Below, in pieces: positions 1 through 11,273 of a stretch of DNA of 64,000 bases. The translations under genes and the position numbers were made by a program. The first letter of the stretch is position 1. Every line of letters starts with the position of its first letter. Under the pieces are notes generated by a model. That model was not told where the DNA came from. It worked only from the letters and a program-made list of their open reading frames with translations, and searched no databases. Source of the DNA: Sanguinoderma infundibulare (Eukaryota; Basidiomycota; Agaricomycetes; Polyporales; Polyporaceae); the NCBI GenBank assembly GCA_032821775.1, contig JAVLRN010000005.1, positions 2,170,001 through 2,234,000 on the forward strand, given 5' to 3'.

Positions 1-413
1 CGGTTCAGAATGTCTGACGATTATGGGGGAAGTTTGAGTAATTTGTTGAGGGTGAGGTCTGGAAGGAGAGCGAGCTGGAGGACTGCTAGAGAGGAACGAC
101 AGAACTCTGAACGAAATGAAATCATGCGTCTCCTCTCTGCCGATAGCTCGGTAAAAACTCACCTCTCTTTTTCCCGAGGAAACCTCCAATGCCGGGGCTT
201 CAATACAGATATGATGGAAGCCAATGCTTAGTTCACACTGCATGCACGACGGCTGTGCGTTTCATCAAACAGGAGTCTCAAACGATCTGCGGTGTGATTA
301 CAGTGCGCTATGGTACCTGGAAAGCACATGTGGTGCACACCAGTCAACCGGATAATCAGGAGGTCATTTTCAGAGGTGACTCACGATGATAGAATTCATA
401 ATCTTATGACATC
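1..413. other. Left-edge stretch with no recognised gene
   Basis: Short open frames occur on the plus strand, for example 10-231 and 189-389, but none resembles a family I know and none joins into a longer product. The stretch lies downstream of the MOG1-like pseudogene. I see no tRNA, repeat or clear regulatory site. Confidence 0.4.
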
Positions 414-1060
414 CTATGCGAACAACGCAGTGCGCAAGGACTTGACGGCGACATCGAAGCTGCCCTTGACCACCGTCCAGTCGGTCTCGCTGACCGCTCC
501 ACCGTCCGCGCTGGTCATAGGGACGTTAATCGTCATGACGAGGTCGAAATCCTTATCCTTCACCCTGTAGAGAGCAAGCAGGATCCGAATCTCGTCCCGC
601 GTCTCGCTGTTGAACTTCTGTAGTACCAACTGGGTGCCGTACAAGAGTGCGGGATTGGGTGTGGCGCTGTTGGACTCGTTCAGGACCTCTTTCGTCTCGT
701 TGATTGCGTTGGACTGCGCATCATTGTCGTGAGCTAATGCGTCAAAATGGAGGCTACGAAGAAGCAGGATCCTCTTGAGACACAAAAGGAGACCTGGGAG
801 AACAGGGACGACATACGCGGCTACTTCTCGGAGATCAGTCGCGGAGACACTCTGGAGGACTTCGAGGATGGTGCTGATCGTAGAATCAGGGGATTATAGG
901 AAGACTTCCCTAGTTATTCGGAACTTGTCGTAAGTCTCTGGATGAAGAGGGCGTCCGGACATGCAGACGAGGCAAAGACAACGTACGAAGCATCGATTAG
1001 TCTGGATGGCAGCGCCGCCGTAATTGCGCCCTTAAACAGCTCCTTCTTGCAAGGTATGTT
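414..1060 (-). pseudogene. MOG1: MOG1-like Ran-interacting protein, decayed
   Basis: MOG1 binds the GTPase Ran and acts in nuclear protein import. Reading the minus strand, an N-terminal block with ELFKGAITAALPS and LIDAS is followed by a 49-nt intron (938-986) and then DLRQVPNN, the family pattern. The next codon is TAG (910-912) where the family has Gln. About four extra bases in 889-909 then shift the frame. The expected order resumes in another frame with STISTILEVLQSVSA, a 63-nt intron (754-816) and HFDALAHDNDAQ, ending near 414 after DEIRILLALYRVKDKDF. Splice sites are preserved but the coding frame is broken by a stop and a net frameshift. The extreme 5' exon with the start codon was not found. 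It lies head to head with the NDC80 relic. The family call is firm; inactivity follows directly from the breaks seen. Confidence 0.8.
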
Positions 1061-1239
1061 TTGCAACCAACGATGTGGGTGACAATGTTCGAATGGGAAG
1101 AGCAAAGCACATCTCTATTATTATATCCCGACCATCGACCATGCTTCCATCTCGGCGCCTCTGCAGTCCCGAGCCGCTCTTGCTTTTGCCCATTGCCAAA
1201 GCTGCACCGCCCTAGCTCTCTCCTGTTCCAGACTTCCGC

Positions 1240-3600
1240 TTGTCGCCGCCTTCTCGTCATGGTTCTCGCTGGGCGACGCAGCACAATGGGCCCGCGGACC
1301 CTTCTCGGTCAAACCTGCCTGTGCCCTCGACCGCCAAGAAACACCCTCATGGTCATGGACGAATGTCTCTTGCAGGCCCAGGAACACACTCCAGAGTGCA
1401 AGCAAACCGCAGGGTTATGGTCGCATGCCCATGAACAGGTGAGTGTTGCCTTGCTTGGTGAGTGGCATGAAATTTATGAACCAAATCCTGGTGTTGCGCG
1501 TGATGGGAGTGAATCGAGGCGTGGGGAGGGTCGTAACATTTGGATGTGGGTCAGTCGTCGGAATGTTCTCCGCACAATACGAATCATTGCAGTTGGCTAG
1601 TTGGGATTGGGTGGTACTTTTGCATACGTTCGGAGGACTGGAGAGCGTCTTTCGAGGGTGAATCGACGTGACCGGACGCCTTATTTCCGCCGTGTCAACA
1701 AAGTTACACACGTATGACGTCGTTCATTCCATGTCATAGTAACGTCCGACGAGGGTCTATGTGGCAGGGTGGAAATCAAGCCGTTGTGCCACCATCAAAC
1801 TGAACGTTCGCACAGGACACCCGCGACCTTCCCGACAAATCATTCCAAGCCAAAGTGCGACAGGACCTTAGCATCTACCTCCTGAACACCGGCTTCAACT
1901 ATTCTCCGCAGATGCTTCAGACCATTACAGCGAAGGACTTCCGAGCCAAGTTTCAGCACCTCATCACACGCCTAGACCCTCTACGGCCATTCGAGCTAGA
2001 CCTCTACTTCGAAGATCACTGCATGCAGGCGCTACGTCGGATGAAGTATCCGTACGGACAGATCGACGTGAAATGGCTCGCGACACCTGCCACCATGCAC
2101 TCGTGGCCAACATTGCTCCGCATGCTCCACTGGTTGGCAGAGCTTGGGAAGGTGTGTCGCCTTCCATCCCGCGGTCCCCGTAACGCCTGAACGTGCAACA
2201 GACCCGCGGCCAATATATGAACAGTCAACATCCGACGTTGCAGGATCCCGCGTTGGTCCCTGACGAGTTTGATGACAACAACCATCATCTGGCGGTTGCC
2301 TTAAACCACAATGCCACTGCGTACGAGGTCTCCCTTGCAAGGACACCACATTTTTCCCAGAGCAGGAGAAGCTCTTGGAGGAATGTTATGGTGTGGCTTT
2401 TGAGTCTTGAGCCTCGAAACGCGACTGATTGTTACCGCAGCGCGGAAGGACTCTCGCGTTCGGGCCGACTTGTACCAGCGACGAGAGAACTTGCCGGACT
2501 TCCAAACCGAGTCGGAACAGTTGACGAAGTCCGCCGTGAGTTGACCCATTCAACGTCAATGCCTGTCTGGACGCCACTGATGCCCCTTGAAGCCCCCTTT
2601 AGAAGCGCTCGAGAATGGTAACGATTCGCTAAAACGAGATAAGAGGAAGTTCGAGGAAACTCTCCGTCTATGCGAGGAGGGCCACCAGAAAGTGGCTGCA
2701 GCGGGTGCAGGATGCGAAGACTGAGCTAGAAACGAAATGTGCGTGCACGTTCGTCGTCCTCTTAGGAATAGCTGCGCTAATTGTCTGTGTCCAGTGACGG
2801 AATTAGAGAGTGCGTGCAGCCTCCTAGGCATCGTCAAGGAGCAGAACCTCTCACCCGAGGAGGTCCTTCATATGAACACTGACCACCAGAACCTGACGCC
2901 TGAGCTCGAGTCTCTTGAGCACAACAAACATGAGGCCTCGTAGGGCATTTCCCAATCGGGTCTCGCTCACGCGGAAGGTGTCCGACGTTGAGGAGAGGAT
3001 TGATCAGTACAACTCCCTCCTGTTAGCGCTCGGGCTGTTCCCGCCAATGCTGTTGCCGCTGGAGATGTCGACCTCACGATCGGCTTGAAATCCACGGCAG
3101 TGAACTCCGCTGAACCACCGGGCAGACGAACTACGGGAGGTGCGTAATAATTTGACTTGATTGGCGTGGTCTTTGGCGAACTATCTTTGCTGATGGATCC
3201 GCATTGCTCCCACAGGCGACGCAGCAAGAGGCATTGGTCGGTAATGAACGAGCTTCTCAGCTAGAACGCTCGGACTTCGGCAATAGTCAACGGTGTAGGC
3301 GTGAAATCCCGCCTGCAGGCCCTGCAAATCGCGTACGTCTTGCAATCTTTTCTGTCATTCGTCAACCTCCCCATCCTGTTCCTGCCTCATGCCGTCTGTC
3401 CGCCGTCACACCTTGCGTCCTTGGATAATCTTGATGATTTATGCTGTCGAACGTCCGTATGCTGACGGAGCGCCGTTCGACTTGATAGATACCAGGAACA
3501 GATCGAGATGGTGAACATAGTGATAGAAGACACAGTCCGGGCGGTCATCAAGAACAGCAGCGAAATTGTTCCCTTCAAGGACGGGGTCAAAATGGGGTTG
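1240..3600 (+). pseudogene. NDC80: NDC80/HEC1-like kinetochore protein, decayed
   Basis: NDC80 is the microtubule-binding subunit of the outer-kinetochore NDC80 complex and is essential in fungi. Fragments appear in the correct order: a basic N-terminal tail with PVPSTAKK and MSLAGPG near 1300-1400, the calponin-homology region at 1816-2152 (DLPDKSFQAKVRQDLS, FEDHCMQALRRMKYPYGQID), PTLQDPALVPDEFDDNNH near 2230, coiled-coil blocks to about 2950, DVEERIDQYNSLLLALGLFP near 3000, and a C-terminal RYQEQIEMV...VIKNSSEIV block near 3490-3590. The frame breaks near 2336, near 2690, at TAG 2941-2943 with a nearby shift, and near 3060. Intron borders are still recognisable between blocks. An intact copy must exist elsewhere if this strain is viable without suppression. 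The identification is strong and exact ends are approximate. Confidence 0.85.
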
Positions 3601-5704
3601 TGCTATCTGCCCTGGTGGCTCCACGTTGTTGGTTTGCTCTTGGCCTTCGTCCCATGTTCGTTAACGTTTGTCTATCCTCCTGTCTGACATCCCTGTCATC
3701 GAGGTGGCAGTATATCTTGTCACGGCATCCATTCGGTCTTCAAACCGCGAGCTCTTGCACGCAATCCTTATCTCAGTCCATAGCGCTTTCCATTTACCAA
3801 TGTTATCCGATCCATGATACCTATTGTACATCACACTGTTGCACTCCCACGACACGGTAGTTCATTTTGCCATCTTTATGACGTAGGCTCTTCCGGGTGT
3901 TTTCGACCAGGTTCGGGGCAGGGTTCCTCCATTTGTACGGATGTTTACTCCATATGTCGCTGCGCACCGCAGTTACTCGATGCGACCTTCGCCACCATGA
4001 GGCACGTTTGTTTTGTGCGGATAACAAATAGTGTTGAGGCCTTGAGGGCTCGAGGCTCCTTGAAGGGGTTCGTCGCAAAGCCTTGCACATGAAGGCGACG
4101 CGCGGACGGTCTTGGCGTTGTCAAGCTGAAATATTCAGTACTGCATCCTCGTTATCGGTGGTCGCACACGTACTTCAAACGTTCGAAAGCCTCAACGTGT
4201 ACTTTGATGGACTGGCAAATGCCCAACACGCCTCACCTGTTTCCGCATATCTCGGCGACAAGCCGGCCATCTGCCGTTCTGAACGGCTCTCTGACTCAGT
4301 TCCTCGAGACCCAAGAACATATGCGCAGGAAACTCCGCGCTGGCGCGAACGGCGCCGCCGCAGGATGTGGTTCCAGCCTCACCCAGAATCGCGTTCTCGA
4401 CACCGACGTGTGAGCTTGCGAGCGTCGACAGTTTTGTTTGGTGCATTTGACTTGATGTTCCTGGCGTGGCGTAACGCGCTGGTGGCAGAGGGCAGGGAGT
4501 TTGCCCACTGAGAGCTGCCAGTGGCTGGTCCGATGCGGCGTGGGCGCTACGGGGACACAGCCCTGGGAGACGGCGCAGGGCGAGTTTCATTGAGCCGGCA
4601 TAACCATCACCCGTCCCGTCCCACCTCATCCTCACCGCAACGCCGGATACTGCCTTCCGCCGCCTTCTCTCTCTCTGACGTACGCCAAGACACCGACTCC
4701 TAACAACACCAATAGCCACGGCGCGCCTCGACGAAAAGTTTCCAAGCCCGCGGTCACTCGAGAGAACATGGACAGGCGCATACCTCTACGTACATCAGCG
4801 GATATCGGCTTACCGGTGAAACTCACCAGATACGCCTTATGCCCTAAGAGTGGTATGGGAGCTTGTCATGCGTAAGCGCAGGTCGCTTCCGCGAGCTGTG
4901 TGAAGATCTGTCTGAGTCTACTACACGCTTGTGGGGCTGTATCTCCCGGAGCCGTCCCTGTTTCCTTCTTGCCGTAAGAGGTGTCAATATCTGCTTCATG
5001 CCCTCTTTCGCTTTACTCACAGTGGGAACTTTGCCAGTCCTCCGCTTCGTCGGCTTGCGCAATCGCCATTTATCGCGCAGTGATGCCAGCACGGGCCCCC
5101 AGATTCCACTTATCACTATCAGAATGCACCCCGCCCGATTCTCGTCCACCCTGCTGCGGCGGCTTCTGCAACGCCTAAGTACTACCGGCGTCACCCGAAA
5201 AAACGCAAGCGCTCGAAAGACACCGACATGACATTTGTCAGATTTACATGCCCGACGTTCATGGAGGATGCGCGAGGTGCGAAAGTCATCGGTGAATGGG
5301 TAACCCCCCATCTTGCTGACCATTCGCATACCGAGGTTTAGGGCATGCGGACTTCCTATCTGTCCGTGTAATCTTCGGGAGTTGTGGGAGCGCATTCATG
5401 GCATGGGTCTGCTCCCTCCGTATGGGCCGGGGACACGACCCATTCGGGTACGAGGAGTGATCTACCGGACTGCCTTTCTTCGGTTCTTTCTCCCCTCGGC
5501 GCGTACAGGCGAGATGCGCATCCAAGATCTTACCCTCCGTGCCTGCCCCGCGCTCGTGGAATGGATAAAGGCCGGGAGGACTATTGTCGGATTCGCTCGA
5601 CCCCTCCCTGTCCCGTGTAGCGGTCTATCTATCGGGCCCAGCTGCTAGCCTTCGCCACTGTAGTCGCTCGTCGCACGACTATCAAGTGCTCGCCATCCCC
5701 TACC
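3601..5704. other. Unassigned stretch between NDC80 relic and TmpA-like gene
   Basis: Open frames exist on both strands (4083-4511 and 4204-4413 plus; 4192-4719 and 4844-5395 minus) but none matches a known family and I could not build a spliced product. The part near 4200-4415 has a coding-like GC-rich composition and may be a fragment of another decayed gene. The last few hundred bases should contain the promoter of the TmpA-like gene. Confidence 0.4.
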
Positions 5705-8142
5705 ATGTCGTCCGAACCCCGCTCCCCTGCGCCCGCCTACGACGAGGCTGAGAAGGGTACCGCCGACAAGGTTACCGTGTTTCCTATCGACAAGAAGCCC
5801 GTCAGCTACCCGTCGGACGAGAAGAAGGACATCTTCCCAGATGAGAAGAAGGCGCTCGCCGCTTTTTCCGCCCCCGAGGCGAAGAAAGATCCCTTCGCGT
5901 CGATGAAGGCAACAGGGAAGAGGCAGCCGGCATCCAAAGTCATCGTCGCCAAGCTGTGGTACAACACATATCGGTATGTGACATTCGAACCGTCGACATC
6001 GTGCATATACTCACACATGTCGTGACAGTAAACTCTTCACTATTGCCTTTTCCATCAACATGGTCATGTTTGGCTTCGCGGTCTCCGGACACTGGCCCTA
6101 CGCGCGTAAGTTCGCCGGCGCGTTTGCCGTCGGGAACTTCAACTTCTCCATCCTCATGCGAAATGAAATTTTCGGACGAATCCTGTACTTGATTGTCAAC
6201 ACGCTCTTCGCCAAGGTATGTTTGTCTTGCATCGACCGCATTCCGACCGCTAATTATCATATGCAGTGGGCTCCTCTGTGGTGGCGTCTCGGCTGTACCT
6301 CTGTCCTTCAGGTAAGCATGTTTCGGCGTTTAACATCTGCCAAACAAACCTGATGTAGCCTGTTTCAGCATCTCGGCGGTATCCACTCCGGTTGTGCAAC
6401 CTCCGCGATTATCTGGTTGACCTACAAGGTGGTCATGACGTACCAGAACCACATCAACGAGCACAATGCAATCCTCGCCGTCGGACTCTTGACGAACGTT
6501 GCAGTCATCGTCACAGCGGTGGCGGCATTCCCATGGGTTCGCAACACCCACCACAAGTACGTCAAGCTTGCATTTGTTCCGTCTGCTACAGCCTCATGAG
6601 TTGTTCGCAGTGTCTTTGAGCGTCATCATCGGTTCGTTGGATGGACTGCGCTATTCCTCACCTGTATGTGACTCCTTCGCACAGCCGTGGGCTTGGCTGA
6701 GACCTTTCGCAGGGGGGTTCACTATCATGGGCGACATCTACAACACGGAGACCAGGCAATGGGTCCCCGACGGCCGCCACCTTGTGCGCCAGCAGGACTT
6801 CTGGTACGTCATGGGCATGACGACTTGGATTGTCCTCCCTTGGATCTGTACGCGCGAGGTTCCCGTCGACATCGAGCTGGTGATTGCAATTTGGTAGCGG
6901 CTGTCACCGTTCACGCTGACGCGTCCATGTTCACAGCCCTCGCCTAAGGTGGCCGTTGTACGCTTCCGTCGTGGGATGCAGCAGGGATTACTCGGCCGCA
7001 TTAGTCGAAGCGCTGTGAAGGAGTACCACGCTTTTGGCATCATCTCGTGCGTGCCCTGTTCCGACTGTGCGGTATGTCTGGCACCCTGGGCTAACGGATA
7101 CTGGGTTTAGAGAGGGTACCCACGCGAAGTACCACTATATGATCTGTGGTGTGCAAGGTGCGTCACGCCATGTCGCAAAGCCCCCAAAGCGGCTTCCGAG
7201 ACGTCTTTTCCAGGTGATTTCACTCGGAGCCTTGTCAATGACCCTCCTCGGACCCTTTGGACTCGTGAGCTCAAGGTTCGTTGCGGAAAGCATGTACATT
7301 TCGCGATCTCCTCGACTCATTTGCCATGGGATACCAGTTCGCTGGTGTGTCCAACACTTCCACCCTGTACAAGCGTGGTATCCGCATCTGCACTGGTACC
7401 GGCATCGGCGCCGCACTATCGACCTGCATCCAATCGCCTTACTGGTGCGTCTTCTCTCCCATTCTGATGTTGCGGGAACAGCCTATCTGAAGCGTGTCCT
7501 CGACCGCGTGCACGTCTTGTGGAACTATTTACCGATCTAGGTACCTGATCTGGATCGGTGCGTTCTCTCTTCCCTACTGCGGAGTGTGCGTGTCAGAGAT
7601 TGACTTTTTACCCCTTTCCGCTTCCGCCTCCGCCCCACGGCTGCGTGTGGTAAAACAAATCAGGCTCCGACCAAGAGAAGACGTTCGGCCCGACGATTAG
7701 CGGCCTCATCCACCGGCACATCGAGCCCGAGCGGCTCCTGCTCTGGGACTCGAAAGCCCGCGGCGGGCGTCCCGACACGATGAAGATTCTCAAGCAGGTC
7801 TACCACGACTGGAATGCGGAAGGTACGCGGGTGTCGTGCGCCTCGCGCGCTGTCGTTCGCAGACGCTGATCATGGCGCCCTATTCGCCGCAGTGGTCTTC
7901 ATCACCTCCAACTACATCGGAAATTCGGAGATGATGGAGGTGCGTGTCCGAGTCCAAGAGTTTTGCCGCGAGCTGTGCGGTTCCGGCCTTGGTTGACCCT
8001 ATGATGCTCATGCTGCGTCGCTTGACAGGGTTGCAAGGAAGCTGGTATCCCGTGTTTCGGTACTCTCTGGGACTTCGTGAGTGTCCTCGGGTGTATTTTC
8101 CTAAGGCACGAGAACTGAAGACGTGTTCTTCTCCCACAGTGA
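5705..8142 (+). CDS. TmpA-like integral membrane protein
   Basis: This is a polytopic membrane protein of the fungal TmpA type; TmpA was described in Aspergillus nidulans as a membrane flavoprotein affecting conidiation. About 14 short introns must be removed. The hydrophilic N-terminus is Lys/Asp/Pro-rich. TM segments follow: KLFTIAFSINMVMFGFAV, around FGRILYLIVNTLFA, SAIIWLTYKVVM, ILAVGLLTNVAVIVTAVAAF, and WYVMGMTTWIVLPWI. Histidines in HLGGIHSG and VFERHHRF sit where ferric-reductase-like membrane domains bind haem. The C-terminal half reads like a ferredoxin-reductase nucleotide-binding fold (GIRICTGTGIGAALSTCIQS) and ends EAGIPCFGTLWDF. The final intron is followed at once by TGA (8140-8142), so the last exon adds no residue. 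Every join inspected keeps frame. Substrate and redox partner are unknown. Confidence 0.8.
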
Positions 8143-8786
8143 TCGTGTTGAAACCATTTACCATCGTATCTATGGGGCTCGTCGTATCGTCGTGGTAATG
8201 CATAAGTAGACCGCGAAGAACACTCGCGTTGGTCTATACGTACTCGCTTCGCGGCGAGGTCTCAATGTCATCTTACACTGCACATTCTGTATAACCTTAT
8301 TCCGCATACAATAGAGGACCGGTTTTCGTTCAAACTCCGTGGCGCTCGGGAGAGCGACGACATCGGATGTCAGCTTGGCGCAATGCTTACCCACGCGATA
8401 TTGGAGGCTGGAGGCTGTAGAGCTGCGTGTAACAATGCGACGTGCGCGATCTCTAGCGACCCACCGCATTGTTCTGGGGTGCTGGCGCACCCTGTCGGGG
8501 ACATAGCCCCAGATGTGCACATCGTCTCACACCGGAGACGGTCCTCGCAGGTGCCGGCCCCATGCTTGGGACCCGTAGTAAGGACAGCTGGCGGCGAGGC
8601 GGGACAAAATAGAAGGAAGAGCTTGGCATTCAGTGTTAGATCGAAACATCTCATCGTACAACTATAGTATCCGTGTCCATGTCCATGTCCGTGCTGCAAT
8701 ACAGTAATACAGTTGCGCTGGTCTACTCGTAGGCGAGACTTACGGAGACCCATTGGTATGCACCCGCGTGCAACAGGGCGAGGGAA
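8143..8786. other. Convergent intergenic stretch
   Basis: This lies between the 3' ends of the TmpA-like and ERI1-like genes. It holds only shadow frames and a short degenerate hexamer run near 8667-8692 (repeats of the type CATGTC). No gene is seen. Confidence 0.5.
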
Positions 8787-10749
8787 CTACGCATAATACT
8801 CCTCGAGGACCTTCCCTCGCTTGCCCATCCAGGGCCACCGTCGGTTCGGATTGATAATGGTATTAGGCTCCAGCCGCCACCCGCGCCGTGCGAGTTCGAT
8901 GACCAGCCTGCAAATGTTCCGTGTGTCCTGCGATTCGATGCCATGCGATGCGGAGTGCACATTAGCACGAAGATAGATAGCCGAGAGACCGGGCCCGAGC
9001 AGACAAACTCACGTCGATTCCGCTATGCTGCCGGCCCTCAAAGGGCTCCAAGCCGAGGGCATGCAGTTGGCGGGGTATGGAGAACGATATCCTTCTCGGC
9101 AGCGGAAACACGCCAGCCTGTGTGCGCTACGCTCGAGGAATGCTAGTGGCCACTCTGAGTAAGTGACTCACCTGTCGCCCTTTCGCCGCCGCCTCCATTA
9201 GGGAGCAGTTGTGCCACTCGCCCACGACTCGCCGCACGTCCATGACGTCCGAGCAGAGCCATGCTGGAACGGGTATCTGTTCCCGGCCACCACCACAGTC
9301 AGCACAGCTCTTGCGCGGCCTGCTGGTCTGACGAACCTTGGAGATGAAACATTGCTTCACCACGAAGTCTCGTATATCGTATGGTCCGTCGCTGCAGAAG
9401 CAGAAGCGGGTGAGCCGATGTCCGTCCTTATCCAGGAGTTCGTGTTTCTCCAGGAATTTCCGGAAGTCTTGCAGCACCTCGGGGAATGTGGGCGCGGTGT
9501 CCACTTGTTCCTATGCGCGAACGGCGTCAGAGTCACACGAGCCTCGTTTTAAGATTGCTCTGCGATCGGTGGATAATCAGGAAAAATGAATGTCTGTCCA
9601 TAGGCAAGGCAGGTTTTTCTGAGATGCGTGGTCTTGTCCGGATACGGCGTACAAATGAAGACAAGACGCCGTAGCGACCAGTTTGCGACTGTCGCGACCC
9701 ACCGGGGCACAGTTCGCAAGCGGAGTCATACCGGAACATCTCACGACTGCGACCTCGCCATGCCTTTCCGCCAAACGAAGGGTGCTCGCGCGCATAACCA
9801 AAACTGAGCCGAAACCCGCCAAGCCGCACTTCGTGAGTTATGTGGCGCCTGAAACAGAAGATGAAGATGCACAGCACACAACAGGAAATTGCGAAGTGCG
9901 AGCGAGCTGGTTCGCACAGTGTAGCACGAGGTCCATAGCATGGAACTCCGACAATCCGGAAGGATGCACGTTTCCACCCTCCGTGATCCCCCTCTCTCAG
10001 GGGAAAAGGGGAGCCGAACACAGGCACTTGTGGACATGACGGACTGACCTGCGTGATACCTGTTAGGGCCTGACAAAAGTCGGAGAGCTGAGGACGCCAT
10101 GTGGGCCGGACAAAGCTCCGGAACTCAGCGACTCTCTCAAGCTCGCGCGCCTTGCCTTTCATGTCCTGATCCTTCCACCGCAGCAAGCAGACGGGCCATT
10201 CCTATGGATGTAGTGTCCAGGCGAGACGCACGGTCAACTTTATCACCGTATGGTCGGCAGAGGTAGGCAAGGACGTACGATGATCTCGTTTGGGTAGCCA
10301 AAGTCAGTGCCCTTGTTGCAGGTCGCTTCCACGTCCAAGACCAGGAACGCATCGTACGGTTGCTTGCCCCGCCTGGCCATCCTGCGTTTCTCCTTGTCTT
10401 CGGCCAGTTGAGACTTAGGATCGTCTAGTGGCCTTGCTTCCTTGGGCTTTAGCAGTTGTGGGGGCCGGTGCTCGCCACTGTCCGATAAGCTGGGATGAGA
10501 GATCTGGTTGCGAGCCTTGGTACGTTTGGAGGATGTCTCGGGGCCAGGCTTATCTTCGCACGACTGTGGACTTGTGTGCAGACGCCGCGTAAGAATGATA
10601 AGACAAGGGAAAAGTGCTAGAATGAAGGCCAAAATGAGGGCGTGACGCTGAACGAAGGCAGGAGCCTCGTCGAGCGCGAAGGTAGGCCAGGCCATGCGGG
10701 ACGTCGACGACGTCGACGAGAAGCACTGCAAGAAGCAGACCCCACCCAA
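8787..10749 (-). CDS. ERI1-like 3'-5' exoribonuclease (DEDDh)
   Basis: ERI1-family enzymes trim the 3' ends of small RNAs, histone mRNA or 5.8S rRNA. The DEDDh core is visible: motif I in DAFLVLDVEATC, followed by FGYPNEIIEWPV; a FRSFVRPTWRP...LSDFCQALTGIT block; motif II in CSDGPYDIRDFV; and a C-terminal motif III region with QHSGIDDTRNICRLVIELARRG carrying the His and Asp. Exons join cleanly as ...GITQ|EQVDTAPTFPEV..., ...CFISK|IPVPAWLCSDVMDV..., ...AAKGRQ|AGVFPLPRR..., ending VLEEYYA. The intron at 9511-10048 is 538 nt, about ten times the local norm. The start is uncertain: ATG at 10749 gives an N-terminal tail with a hydrophobic stretch (ALILAFILALFPCLIIL), unusual for this family. An internal Met just before the core, or another first exon, is possible. 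Confidence 0.85.
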
Positions 10750-11273
10750 CAGACCGGTTCTCGGGGTCCGCAGCCATTCTGCATGCCATCCCGGATAAGA
10801 AATGTAGCCGAGATATTACGCTCTAGCTAGCCATACCTCCTACATGCCAGGGAGCGAACTCGTATTTTTCCTGAAGCCCGGAAAGAGGAGAGGAGGAAAG
10901 ATATGCGCTGCACATGCTCCTAATCGTCCTATTTAACACACCAAAAAAACCATTGGTCCAACACAGGCGCTCTACTATCCACACTCTGTAAGCCACGTGC
11001 AGTGGATGCTAAATGGTAATAAAAGGGCCCGGGTGCGCTTGTCCTTTGAGCATTAGATAGAGTGGAGATGATTACTTGGGCTTACTGGACCGCACTGTGG
11101 CGGTGTTGCGCCGGGCCCGGGACTGAGAGTGATCGCTCATGTGCATGTATGACCACCAAGAACATAATAAATTCACCAAACTGGAGCCCAAACACTCCAA
11201 CTCCTACCATCATAACAAGAGATTAATCGCATTAGCTAGAGTGCGCCCCATCCGGCATCGGACGCGGGCCAGT
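10750..11273. other. Intergenic stretch: ERI1 promoter side and thaumatin 3' side
   Basis: No gene is seen. A CCAAT pentamer lies on the minus strand near 10949-10953, in the right orientation for the ERI1-like gene. The remainder is probably the 3' flank of the thaumatin-like gene. Confidence 0.4.

Noticed and set aside
1061..1600. 179-codon plus-strand frame
   Set aside because: It overlaps the NDC80 N-terminal exon in a different frame; the NDC80-like residues are in the frame starting at 1240.
414..3600. Sequencing error as the cause of the MOG1 and NDC80 breaks
   Set aside because: Not excluded without reads, but multiple indels and stops in both adjacent genes and none found in the others make decay the better explanation.
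9533..10186. 217-codon minus-strand open frame
   Set aside because: It is the ERI1 exon reading on into the 538-nt intron. The conserved protein needs the intron removed.
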